Shown one piece after another: positions 1-7,334 of a stretch of 15,281 nucleotides of DNA. Each line of letters starts with the position of its first letter. The first letter of the stretch is position 1. The notes beneath the pieces were generated by a model. It was given only the letters and a program-made list of their open reading frames with translations. It was not told the origin of the DNA and searched no databases. The stretch lies in assembly GCA_034428635.1 (NCBI GenBank), contig DAOUHR010000165.1:1-15281 (forward strand). The letters are read 5' to 3'. This DNA is from Bin22 sp034428635 (GTDB taxonomy: Bacteria; Chloroflexota; Dehalococcoidia; Lucifugimonadales; UBA3495). Both the position numbers and the translations under genes were made by a program.

Positions 1-249
1 GGCAGCCAGCTGGGCGCCTACGTCTACGGGGCGAAGACAGTAATCTGGGTGTCCGGCGTCCAAAAAATCTGCCCCACCCTGGACGATGCCTTGGAAAGAG
101 TCAAAGGGTTCTCCGTGGAACGCCACCACGAATGGTCTACAGCCCAGGGACGCCCCGCAGCCCCCCTGGGCAAGCTGATGATCTTCGAGAACGAACAGAA
201 CCCTGACCGCATAAAAATGGTTCTCATCAAGGAGTCCCTCGGGTGGTAG
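1..249 (+). CDS. LUD-domain (DUF162, lactate-utilisation-like) protein, C-terminal fragment
   Basis: This is an open frame from the first base of the window to a TAG at 247-249, so the 5' part of the gene lies outside. The visible 82 residues begin GSQLGAYVYGAKTVIWVSG and then read VQKICPTLDDALERVK. This matches the end of the LUD fold, where a G-x-K-x-VI-V-x-G-x-x-K-I strand-turn is followed by a DLDEA-type helix; the tail PDRIKMVLIKESLGW matches the family's closing pattern (RIKVILI-E-LG). LUD proteins (LutC/YkgG relatives) take part in lactate or glycolate oxidation or are uncharacterised. Many relatives carry a Cys-rich TPC..C..C stretch before the closing strand; here that region (about residues 50-65) contains no Cys. 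The family call is fairly firm, the substrate unknown. A weak 5-bp GC hairpin at 296-308 lies downstream, and the next gene has its own promoter, so this gene probably ends a separate transcript. Confidence 0.72.
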   Translation, partial: GSQLGAYVYGAKTVIWVSGVQKICPTLDDALERVKGFSVERHHEWSTAQGRPAAPLGKLMIFENEQNPDRIKMVLIKESLGW

Positions 250-295
250 GTCCTAAACGATCTCCCTTACTCCGGAAGTGGGGAAATAGCTTCAC

Positions 296-308
296 CCCGC
301 ACTGCGGG
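296..308 (+). terminator. Weak GC hairpin after the LUD gene
   Basis: CCCGC and GCGGG form a 5-bp stem around a 3-base ACT loop, 46 bp after the LUD stop codon. No T-run follows, so any termination function is uncertain. Apart from this hairpin and the promoter at 392-420, I see no gene or RNA in 250-472. Confidence 0.25.
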
Positions 309-391
309 TCAAGGATCGGAGTTGAAGGCAGCCCCAAGCAGGCGTGCGTCCACCCCGCAGCGGAATTGGTTGGCCCCAAGTTCACCCTGGT

Positions 392-420
392 TTGACCGCC
401 GTTACTGGTTCAATTACCAT
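392..420 (+). promoter_or_regulatory. Sigma-70-type promoter for the VOC / MBL gene pair
   Basis: TTGACC (392-397) and TACCAT (415-420) are separated by exactly 17 bp and resemble the -35 and -10 hexamers. Transcription would begin near 427, leaving a leader of about 45 nt with a strong ribosome-binding site (AAAGGAGA, 459-466). Confidence 0.55.
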
Positions 421-472
421 TACGGAAACAGGTGGCGGCACTACCTAATTGCTGTACTAAAGGAGATTGAAG

Positions 473-1717
473 ATGGCTACCATCCAGGAAAAGCTATATG
501 ACGTTGGCGGAGTGACTATGCCCCGGCCTTTCAAGATCCGCAGGCTGGGCCACTTCGGTTTCAATGTGTATGACATGGAAGCGGGGCTGCGGTTCTACAA
601 GGACCTGCTGGGCTTCAAGATTTCCGACCACCTCAACTTCAAGGGCAACCCCCAGCGGGCAGAGATTCTTAAAGACATCCCCGACCAGGACTGCCAGGGA
701 GCTTTCATGCACCACGGCGGCGACCACCACTCCTTCGTGCTGTTTCCGAAGAAGGCTCTGGACGTGCTGGGCCGAGGCAGCGGCCACGAGGGAGACGGCG
801 ACGTTACTATCAACCAGATTACGTGGCAGACCGGTTCTCTGGCCGAGGTGGTTAACGGTCAACAGTACTTTAACGACACCGGCATTCCCATCCGCCGCAC
901 CGGTCGGGATATGCCCGGGAGCAACTGGCATACCTACGTCTGGGACCCCGACGACAACATCAATGAGCTATATTACGGCATCGAGCAGATAGGCTGGCTT
1001 GGTCGCAGCAAGCCCCGCCCTATGCACTATCGCGGGTTCGGCGAGGCGCCCACCCTTCCCCAGATGTCGGAAGAAGCCGAAGTCGACGAGGCCGTCGAGA
1101 AGGGAATAGAAATCTTCTCCGGCACCCGCGACACGGAAAACATGCCTGCCGTATTTGATGTGGAGGGCATTCTGCTTCCCAGGCCCTTCAAGATCACCAA
1201 GATCGGTCCAGTAAACCTCTTTGTCCGTGACCTTGACGCCGCCGCTGCATTTTATGCCGAGCGGCTGGGCTTCGTAGTGACCGAAGAAGTGAATTTCAAC
1301 GGGCATCGTTGCGTCTTCATGCGCAATGGCAACGAACACCACAGCCTGGGCCTGTTCCCCAAGGTGCTGCGTGAAGAACTGGGCTGCAGTCCCCACACTT
1401 CATGCATGTCCTTTGGCGTCGAGGTGGGTACCTATCGTCAGCTGAAGAACGCCATTGCATTTCTCAAGGAACATGGCGTCAACTTCAAGGAATTGCCCGC
1501 GGAACTGCACCCCGGCGTTGACTACGCCGCCTATGCTCAGGACGCCGATGGCCACCTGATTATGCTTTACTACTACATGGAGCAGTTGGGTTGGGAAGGC
1601 CAACCCCGGCCGAAGGAGCTGCGCCGCAATGTCGGTTCCACCGACGAATGGCCCGAGAACCTGGAAGCCCTGTCCGATACCTACGTCGACCAGGTGTTCC
1701 AGGGTCCTTTGGGATAG
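473..1717 (+). CDS. Double-module VOC (glyoxalase / extradiol dioxygenase superfamily) protein
   Basis: The 414-residue protein starts at ATG 473, seven bases after AAAGGAGA (459-466); an in-frame TTG at 467 lies against the ribosome-binding site and is unlikely. It contains two full VOC domains, about residues 18-178 and 235-375. Each opens with LPRPFK-like or MPRPFK-like residues, a GFxxxxxDxxAxxxFYxxxLGF helix and a GxxHHS strand, and each closes with a YYxxEQxGW motif. In the first domain His27 (LGHFGF) and Glu165 (INELYY) occupy the usual metal-ligand positions, and Gln115 stands where extradiol enzymes have the second His. In the second domain the matching positions are Pro246 and Met364, so it looks catalytically degenerate. 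Classical type I extradiol dioxygenases (BphC, XylE) show the reverse, with an active C-terminal domain. Dioxygenase, glyoxalase or other VOC chemistry cannot be separated by eye. It precedes an MBL hydrolase on the same strand by 118 bp and probably shares its promoter. Confidence 0.85.
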   Translation: MATIQEKLYDVGGVTMPRPFKIRRLGHFGFNVYDMEAGLRFYKDLLGFKISDHLNFKGNPQRAEILKDIPDQDCQGAFMHHGGDHHSFVLFPKKALDVLGRGSGHEGDGDVTINQITWQTGSLAEVVNGQQYFNDTGIPIRRTGRDMPGSNWHTYVWDPDDNINELYYGIEQIGWLGRSKPRPMHYRGFGEAPTLPQMSEEAEVDEAVEKGIEIFSGTRDTENMPAVFDVEGILLPRPFKITKIGPVNLFVRDLDAAAAFYAERLGFVVTEEVNFNGHRCVFMRNGNEHHSLGLFPKVLREELGCSPHTSCMSFGVEVGTYRQLKNAIAFLKEHGVNFKELPAELHPGVDYAAYAQDADGHLIMLYYYMEQLGWEGQPRPKELRRNVGSTDEWPENLEALSDTYVDQVFQGPLG

Positions 1718-1771
1718 GAAGAGGTACAACAGTTACAGCAACTGCTGCTCCGAGTATGTATTCCTTGAAAG

Positions 1772-1798
1772 GGCGGTCAGGGGGCCGCCCTGATCGCC
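1772..1798 (+). terminator. Strong intergenic hairpin between VOC and MBL genes
   Basis: GGCGGTCAGGG (1772-1782) pairs with CCCTGATCGCC (1788-1798) over 11 bp with one G-U pair and a 5-base loop. There is no T-run after it, and the next gene starts only 38 bp downstream. It could be a partial terminator, an mRNA-processing or stabilising hairpin that tunes expression of the second gene, or a member of the GC palindrome family noted elsewhere in the window. Confidence 0.45.
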
Positions 1799-1835
1799 AC
1801 GGCAAAGAACAATAGGCCACAGGGGAGGAACTGAT

Positions 1836-2705
1836 ATGCGCCAGTTAACCAGCAATGTTTATGTGGAAACCGAGGTTCGGGGCTGCAACCACGGCTTCGT
1901 CACCACCTCCGACGGTGTCGTGATGATCGACAGTCCTCACAAGCCCACTGACGCACTGAAACTGAAGGCGGAAATCGCAAAGCACGGGCAGCTGAGCTAC
2001 ATCATCAATACCGAACCCCACGGCGACCACTGGACGGGCAATGCCTTCTTCGACGCGCCGGTAATCGCCCATGAAGGTGTCCGTACTCGCATCCTGGAAA
2101 CCGACCTGGATGAACATATCGAGCGGGTGGCCAACTTCGGGCCGGAAGAGGGGCCACTGATGGTAGGCTACCAGCCCAACGTTCCCATCATCACCTTCAA
2201 GAACGGCATGACTCTGCGCGTTGGCGATCACACCTTTCGCATGATCCACATGCCCGGTCATACTCTCTACCAGGCCGCCATAGTCATCGAAGAAGAGGGC
2301 GTCGTCTTTACCAGCGACAATATCTTCCACAAGGTCCAGACCTGGCTCCACGAGGCGAATCCAGACCTTTGGCTGACGGCCCTGGAGTCGCTCCGGAAGC
2401 TGGACGAGGACATTTTTGTGCCAGGCCATGGCGACCTGTGCGACAAGGGCTACCTGGACGAGCAGGGTTCCTTCATAATGGAGTGGCGGGACTACGTCAA
2501 GGAAGCCATTGACATAGGCATGACGCGTAACGAGGCGGCCCTGAATCTCAACAAGTTTGTTGATCGCTACCCTATGGACGTGGGACAGGCCCACATGGCC
2601 CCCATGGTCATGCGCATCAGCGCCGCCAACCTGTACGACTACCTGACCGGCGCCTGGGAACCGCCCAAGCCGGCCACTCTCGCACTGCGACCCAGGGGGC
2701 TGTAA
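1836..2705 (+). CDS. MBL-fold metallo-hydrolase with Glu in place of the first metal His
   Basis: The 289-residue protein starts at ATG 1836 after GGGGAGGAA (1822-1830). The metallo-beta-lactamase fold is clear: an N-terminal NVYV...GGVMIDSP-like strand pair, a metal motif at residues 60-65, His142 (MPGHTLYQ), Asp161 (VFTSDNIF) and His198 (VPGHGDLC). The signature HxHxDH reads E60-P-H62-G-D64-H65, so the first site-1 histidine is replaced by glutamate while the other five ligands are intact. A C-terminal helical extension (about 205-270) carries charged helices and the sequence QAHMAPMVMR. Members hydrolyse varied esters, lactones, thioesters or phosphoesters; the substrate is not evident. 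It most likely forms an operon with the upstream VOC gene, which suggests hydrolysis of that enzyme's product, but this is inference. Confidence 0.85.
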   Translation: MRQLTSNVYVETEVRGCNHGFVTTSDGVVMIDSPHKPTDALKLKAEIAKHGQLSYIINTEPHGDHWTGNAFFDAPVIAHEGVRTRILETDLDEHIERVANFGPEEGPLMVGYQPNVPIITFKNGMTLRVGDHTFRMIHMPGHTLYQAAIVIEEEGVVFTSDNIFHKVQTWLHEANPDLWLTALESLRKLDEDIFVPGHGDLCDKGYLDEQGSFIMEWRDYVKEAIDIGMTRNEAALNLNKFVDRYPMDVGQAHMAPMVMRISAANLYDYLTGAWEPPKPATLALRPRGL

Positions 2706-2745
2706 CACTGACCCGATTGACGAATCAGGTTCAGGCCAAGCGGTA

Positions 2746-2768
2746 GGGGCGGGTTTCAATCCCGCCCC
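2746..2768. repeat. GC palindrome, convergent terminator-like
   Basis: GGGGCGGG (2746-2753) and CCCGCCCC (2761-2768) form a perfect 8-bp stem around TTTCAAT. It sits between the converging stops of the MBL gene (2705) and the LLM gene (2813), so it may terminate both transcripts, although no long T-run flanks it. It belongs to the family of similar palindromes at 8909, 11606 and 14834. Confidence 0.6.
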
Positions 2769-2812
2769 CGAACTTTGCCATCTGGATGGCCGGATAGCCA
2801 GGTCGCCGATTA

Positions 2813-3997
2813 CTACGCCCTCGCCGCTTCTTCCTTCTTGGCCAGGTAATGTGGCATTACCTCGGTGCTGAACAGTTCGATGGACCGCATGGCCTGCTCG
2901 TGGGTCAGGTCACCCCATTGGAAGGAGCAAACAAAGTAGTTGGCTCCGGTCGCCACGTATTCGTCCATGTACTCGCGGATGGTGGCCGGGGAACCGGCGA
3001 TGGCGCCGAAGCCTGCGCCCGAACCGGAATGACCGTCGCCCAGTCCGCCCCGCAGGCTGGAACGGCGCTGCTGCCGGTCCAGGTCTTCCAGGGATGCGTC
3101 CAGGTCGCGGCGTTCTTCCCTCGGCAGGTCCCGGGGCGGCGCGGAAGCAGGGCGCGGGTTCATGTTGGAGCCATAGAACTGGGTGAGGCCCCGCCGTTCA
3201 GCTTCCAACCTCCGGGGAGTGCCCAGGTTCCAGCGGTACGACTCCCAGGCTGGTTGGGCTTCCCGCTGGGCCTGCTCGTCGGTTTCCGCCAGCAGCATGT
3301 GGTTCACCAGCCCAATCTTGGGCTCGGTTCCCTGGACGGTCAGCGCGCCCTTGCCCTGGTGCTTTTCCCACTCTTCCTTGTAGCGCTGGACGTTAGCCTC
3401 AAAGCCGTCCAGGGAGCCTACAATGATGGTATTCATGCCGTCGATAGCTGCGGTCTCCACGTTGCGCATGTACCAGAAAGGCGGGAAGGGGGCCTGCTGA
3501 GGGCGCAGGCGCATGGGCAACTCGTCAAAGTTGTAAAACTCGCCGTGGAAGGTCAACTCTTCGTGGCTCAGTCCATCCTGGATGCAGCGCAATGTCTCAT
3601 AGTAGCGGGTCGCGTTGATTTCTACGTCCGAGTCCTGGCCCCAGAAGAAAGCCTCAAACACGCCGCCGCGCCCTACGCCCAATTCCAGGCGACCTCCGCT
3701 CAGGTGGTCCAACATGCTGATCTCTTCGACAAGGCGGATGGGGTGGTGCAGGGGCAGCACGTAAACGCAGGGTCCGAAGCGAAGGGTCTTGGTACGCTGG
3801 GACAACGCCGCCAGGAATACGTTCTGGGAGGGGGCCAGGCTGTGCACCGCCGGAGTGTGGTGTTCAGCCAGGTGGTAGGAATAAAACCCGGCCTGTTCCA
3901 GCCGTTCCAGTTGGATCAGGCGCAAGTCGTAAATCTCCTGCAATGTCATGCCGGGACAGGGTTCAATGTGGTCAAAAACTCCAAACTCTAATGCCAT
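2813..3997 (-). CDS. LLM-class (luciferase-like) flavin-dependent oxidoreductase
   Basis: The 394-residue protein starts at ATG 3997 (minus strand), preceded by AAAGGAG (4004-4010). It has the bacterial-luciferase-like barrel signature: FGVFDH at the N-terminus, AEHH (residues 44-47), then RFGPCVYVLPLHHPIRLVEE and LDHLSGGRLELGVGRG (about 97-111), and a late AIAGSPATIREYM phosphate-binding segment (about 332-343). Such enzymes use FMNH2 or F420 to oxygenate or oxidise small molecules. An extra, strongly charged Arg/Asp/Glu/Gly/Ser-rich stretch (about 283-326) lies just before that segment, where family members usually have a short loop; it makes the protein longer than a typical LLM enzyme of about 340-360 residues. 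It is transcribed divergently from uvrA, from its own promoter. Cofactor and substrate are not determined. Confidence 0.88.
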   Translation of the reverse strand: MALEFGVFDHIEPCPGMTLQEIYDLRLIQLERLEQAGFYSYHLAEHHTPAVHSLAPSQNVFLAALSQRTKTLRFGPCVYVLPLHHPIRLVEEISMLDHLSGGRLELGVGRGGVFEAFFWGQDSDVEINATRYYETLRCIQDGLSHEELTFHGEFYNFDELPMRLRPQQAPFPPFWYMRNVETAAIDGMNTIIVGSLDGFEANVQRYKEEWEKHQGKGALTVQGTEPKIGLVNHMLLAETDEQAQREAQPAWESYRWNLGTPRRLEAERRGLTQFYGSNMNPRPASAPPRDLPREERRDLDASLEDLDRQQRRSSLRGGLGDGHSGSGAGFGAIAGSPATIREYMDEYVATGANYFVCSFQWGDLTHEQAMRSIELFSTEVMPHYLAKKEEAARA

Positions 3998-4047
3998 TGG
4001 GCGCTCCTTTGACGAATTGTCGCCAGCTTCTTGCTGATTCGAGACTT

Positions 4048-4076
4048 ATTCTACTACCCAGTCCCAGGTATCACAA
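4048..4076 (-). promoter_or_regulatory. Promoter of the LLM oxidoreductase gene
   Basis: Read on the minus strand, TTGTGA (4076-4071) and TAGAAT (4053-4048) lie 17 bp apart, giving an untranslated leader of roughly 45 nt before ATG 3997. It is oriented away from the uvrA promoter, whose -10 is about 60 bp away. Confidence 0.5.
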
Positions 4077-4115
4077 CCGGACGGTCAGGGTCCGCAGCCC
4101 TACCGCCTTTCATGG

Positions 4116-4139
4116 CTAACACTTCCCCCAAAGTGTTAG
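4116..4139. promoter_or_regulatory. Perfect inverted repeat, candidate operator of uvrA
   Basis: CTAACACTT (4116-4124) and AAGTGTTAG (4131-4139) are perfect reverse complements separated by CCCCCA. The right arm overlaps the putative uvrA -10 element, the classical place for a repressor site. uvrA belongs to the SOS regulon in many bacteria, so a LexA-type repressor is a reasonable suspect. The sequence matches neither the Escherichia (CTGT-N8-ACAG) nor the Bacillus (GAAC-N4-GTTC) SOS box, so the regulator is unknown. A 9-bp RNA hairpin is less likely because most of the palindrome lies upstream of the expected transcription start. Confidence 0.5.
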
Positions 4140-4142
4140 AAT
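4134..4142 (+). promoter_or_regulatory. Extended -10 promoter element of uvrA
   Basis: TGTTAGAAT reads as an extended -10 (TGn + TAGAAT, hexamer at 4137-4142). I see no good -35 hexamer at the right distance. The identical nine bases precede the MBL gene at 9044. Start of transcription would be near 4149, leaving a leader of about 28 nt. Confidence 0.45.
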
Positions 4143-4176
4143 CTGCTTTGAATTATTCCGTCGAGGATGTGGGCCT

Positions 4177-7100
4177 ATGCCACAGGAGTTCATCCACGTT
4201 AAGGGCGCCCGGGAGCACAACTTAAAGAACGTCGAGGTAACGATCCCCCGGGACAAGTTGGTAGTGATTACCGGCGTTTCCGGTTCAGGCAAGAGCTCCC
4301 TGGCCTTCGACACCATCTACGCAGAGGGGCAGAGGCGCTACGTGGAATCTCTGTCTGCTTATGCACGCCAGTTTCTTGGCCGCATGGACAAGCCCGACGT
4401 GGACTACATCGAGGGCCTTTCGCCGGCCATCTCCATAGATCAGAAGGGCGTCTCCCACAACCCCCGTTCCACCGTGGGAACTGTTACCGAAATTTACGAC
4501 TACCTGCGGCTTCTCTTTGCCCGGGTGGGCAAGCCTCATTGCCCCAAGTGTGGGCGCCCCGTGGAGCGGCAGACGGTCCAGCAGATCGTAGACGCCATTC
4601 TTTCTCTGCCTGAGGACAGCCGCATAACCCTGCTGGCTCCCAAGGTCAGGCGCAAGAAGGGTGAGCACAAGGACATCTTAGAGGCGGCCCGCCGTGCCGG
4701 TTTCGTTCGCATCCGGGTTAACGGCGAAATCCTGATGCTGGAAGATACGGACACCCTCAATCTAGACAAACAGAAGTGGCACTACATTGAGCTGGTGGTT
4801 GACCGCATCATTGTACGTCCAGATACGGAATTGAGCCGGGTAGCCGAGTCTGTGGAGACCGCACTGCGCGAAGGTGAAGGTGTGCTGCAGGTGCTCCGGC
4901 AGCCCCGGGAAGAAGGAGCAAAAGAAGAAGAGCTGGTCTTCTCCGAACAATTTGCCTGCGTCCGGTGCGGCACCAGCCTGCCCGAGATTGAACCCCGTAC
5001 CTTCAGCTTCAACAGTCCTCATGGCGCCTGCCCTCAGTGCACCGGTCTCGGGTTCAAGCTGGAAGTAGATCCCAACTTGGTGATCCCCAACCGGAACTTG
5101 TCCCTGCTGGAGGGAGCAGTTGTGGCCTGGAACCGCACCGGAGCGTCCTCGGGCTGGTACACGAGCATGATGGAGTCTGTGGCTCGGGCCTATGACTTCT
5201 CACCGCAGGTACCGGTCAGGGACATGGACGAAGAGCACCTGAAAGTAATCCTGTACGGCATCAAAGGCAAGAAAGTTACTGTCCGGCACCGCACCCACAA
5301 TGGCCGTACCTACAGTTGGGAGACCCGGTTCGAGGGCGTCATCCCTAACCTGGAGCGACGCTACCGGGAGACTGACTCCGACCACACCCGCCAGGAGATT
5401 GAGCGTTACATGACGGCCCGCCCCTGCCAGGCCTGCAGGGGCCAGCGCCTCAAGCCTGAGGCCCTGGGCGTGAAGGTCTGCAACCTGAGCATAATGGACG
5501 TGACCGCCATGAACATCGCTCAGGGCGTGGAGTGGGTGAGAACCATCGACCCGGATGCCGAGGGCGAGCACGAAGGAGAAGTGCTGTCGCGGCGAGACAA
5601 GTCCATCGCCAACCAGATACTCAAGGAAATCGAGGGTCGGCTGAAATTCCTGGATGGCATCGGCCTGGACTACGTGACCATGAACCGCACTGCGCGGACA
5701 CTGTCCGGCGGAGAGGCCCAGCGCGTCAGACTGGCAACCCAAATTGGATCCGGTCTTACCGGCGTTCTCTACGTATGTGACGAACCTACCGTCGGGCTGC
5801 ATCCCCATGACGACCACCGTCTCATCAACACCCTCACCCGCCTGCGAGACATGGGCAACACCGTTATTGTCGTAGAGCACGACGAGGCGATGATGCGGGC
5901 CGCCGACTTCATCGTAGATTTGGGCCCCGGCGCCGGTGAGCACGGCGGTCACGTTGTGGCCACCGGAGACATCGACGAGGTGATGGCGAACTCCGGATCC
6001 CTGACCGGCCAGTACCTTAGCGGCGTCAAGGAAATTTCCTTGCCGGAAAGCCGCAGGTCCGGTAACGGCCTCTATATTTCGATTACGGGGGCGCGGGAGA
6101 ACAATCTCAAAGACGTGGACGTTTCCATTCCCTTAGGAATGTTGACCTGCGTTACAGGGGTATCGGGTTCCGGCAAGAGCACCCTAACCTACGACATTCT
6201 CTATAAGCGACTGGCTCAGGAAATTAGCCGGGCCCGGGATTATCCAGGCGACCACGACGACGTTACCGGCATGGAACATATTGACAAGGTGGTCAACATT
6301 GACCAGTCCCCCATCGGCCGGACCCCCCGCAGCAACCCGGCCACCTACACGGGAGCCTTCACTCCCATCCGGGAATTGTTCGCATCTCTTCCCGAGGCGC
6401 GAATACGCGGCTATAAGCCGGGACGCTTCTCTTTCAACGTCAAGGGAGGCCGATGCGAGGCCTGCCAGGGCGAGGGGTATAACCAGATAGAAATGCAGTT
6501 CCTGCCCGACGTAACGGTACCTTGCGAAATCTGCCACGGACGCCGCTATAATCGGGAAGCCATAGAGGTAACTTTGCGGGACAAGAGCATCGCCGACGTG
6601 TTGGACATGACGGTGGACACCGCCCTGGAGTTCTTTTATAACTTTCCCCGTATCCGGCCCAAGTTGGAGACGTTGCGGGACGTTGGCCTGGGTTACATCC
6701 GATTGGGACAGCCGGCCACCACCCTGTCGGGTGGCGAAGCCCAGCGGGTGAAGCTGGCCACGGAACTGGCCAAGCGAGCCACCGGCAAGACCCTGTACCT
6801 GATGGACGAGCCAACCACGGGCCTGTCATTCGAGGACTGCGCTGCCCTGCTGCAGGTTCTGCACCGCCTGGTAGACAACCGCAACTCTATAGTACTTATC
6901 GAACATAACCTGGACCTTATCAAGAACGCCGACTGGATTATTGACCTGGGGCCTGGGGCCGGAGACCGGGGTGGGCAACTTATCGCCACAGGCACTCCGG
7001 AAATGCTGGCCCAGCATCCGGAGTCTCACACCGGACGCTTCCTGAAACCTCTGCTGGAAGTTGAGGGTAAGGCGTCGCTGACCGTAGCGCCGGTGTCGAT

Positions 7101-7197
7101 TGAGGAAGCGCCCGAACCGGCAAAACCCGCGAAGAAGGGCAGGAAGGCGACGACCAAGAGGCGGGTAAAGGAACCGGTGGCGGTTGGAGATGATTAG
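4177..7197 (+). CDS. uvrA: Excinuclease ABC subunit A
   Basis: UvrA is the DNA-damage sensor of nucleotide excision repair; it loads UvrB and works as an ATP-dependent dimer in the cytoplasm. Every hallmark is present: first Walker A GVSGSGKS (residues 33-40), first zinc module C261-x2-C264 and C285-x2-C288, first ABC signature LSGGEAQR (509-516), second Walker A (661-668), second zinc finger C760-x2-C763 and C783-x2-C786, second signature LSGGEAQR (850-857), and Walker B DEPT in both halves. The start ATG 4177 follows GAGGA (4163-4167). At 1006 residues it exceeds the usual 940 or so because of a Lys/Arg/Pro/Ala-rich tail after about residue 955. One odd residue: the second D-loop reads TTGLS with Ser884, where UvrA normally has TTGLH. 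No uvrB or uvrC is nearby, which is common for uvrA. Transcription probably starts at the extended -10 overlapped by the 4116-4139 palindrome. Confidence 0.98.
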   Translation: MPQEFIHVKGAREHNLKNVEVTIPRDKLVVITGVSGSGKSSLAFDTIYAEGQRRYVESLSAYARQFLGRMDKPDVDYIEGLSPAISIDQKGVSHNPRSTVGTVTEIYDYLRLLFARVGKPHCPKCGRPVERQTVQQIVDAILSLPEDSRITLLAPKVRRKKGEHKDILEAARRAGFVRIRVNGEILMLEDTDTLNLDKQKWHYIELVVDRIIVRPDTELSRVAESVETALREGEGVLQVLRQPREEGAKEEELVFSEQFACVRCGTSLPEIEPRTFSFNSPHGACPQCTGLGFKLEVDPNLVIPNRNLSLLEGAVVAWNRTGASSGWYTSMMESVARAYDFSPQVPVRDMDEEHLKVILYGIKGKKVTVRHRTHNGRTYSWETRFEGVIPNLERRYRETDSDHTRQEIERYMTARPCQACRGQRLKPEALGVKVCNLSIMDVTAMNIAQGVEWVRTIDPDAEGEHEGEVLSRRDKSIANQILKEIEGRLKFLDGIGLDYVTMNRTARTLSGGEAQRVRLATQIGSGLTGVLYVCDEPTVGLHPHDDHRLINTLTRLRDMGNTVIVVEHDEAMMRAADFIVDLGPGAGEHGGHVVATGDIDEVMANSGSLTGQYLSGVKEISLPESRRSGNGLYISITGARENNLKDVDVSIPLGMLTCVTGVSGSGKSTLTYDILYKRLAQEISRARDYPGDHDDVTGMEHIDKVVNIDQSPIGRTPRSNPATYTGAFTPIRELFASLPEARIRGYKPGRFSFNVKGGRCEACQGEGYNQIEMQFLPDVTVPCEICHGRRYNREAIEVTLRDKSIADVLDMTVDTALEFFYNFPRIRPKLETLRDVGLGYIRLGQPATTLSGGEAQRVKLATELAKRATGKTLYLMDEPTTGLSFEDCAALLQVLHRLVDNRNSIVLIEHNLDLIKNADWIIDLGPGAGDRGGQLIATGTPEMLAQHPESHTGRFLKPLLEVEGKASLTVAPVSIEEAPEPAKPAKKGRKATTKRRVKEPVAVGDD

Positions 7198-7334
7198 ACG
7201 CCCCTGACTGCTCCTGCGCTGGCCTGCACCGCGAAAGAGCAGGTATGCACGGGATTAGCAAGATCCCCCTTAGCCCCTGGCAAAGACTTATATCGTGCAT
7301 CCAGCCGATCCTTTTCGAGACCGAAGGAGAGTCT

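Noticed and set aside
2849..3991. Long plus-strand open frame of 380 codons opposite the LLM gene
   Set aside because: Its product has no family motif and the opposite strand encodes a clear luciferase-like enzyme with its own ribosome-binding site and promoter. GC-rich genes often leave open antisense frames.
4116..4139. Canonical LexA box
   Set aside because: The arms match neither the CTGT-N8-ACAG nor the GAAC-N4-GTTC consensus, so it is reported only as an operator of unknown regulator.
7245..7334. Upstream start for the aldehyde dehydrogenase, adding 30 residues
   Set aside because: The extension shows no family similarity, and a strong ribosome-binding site sits directly before ATG 7335.
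7198..7334. Promoter or riboswitch in the uvrA-aldehyde dehydrogenase gap
   Set aside because: TTATAT at about 7288-7293 could be a -10, but no -35 at suitable distance and no known riboswitch pattern was found; CTGCTC/GAGCAG pairing is too weak to call.
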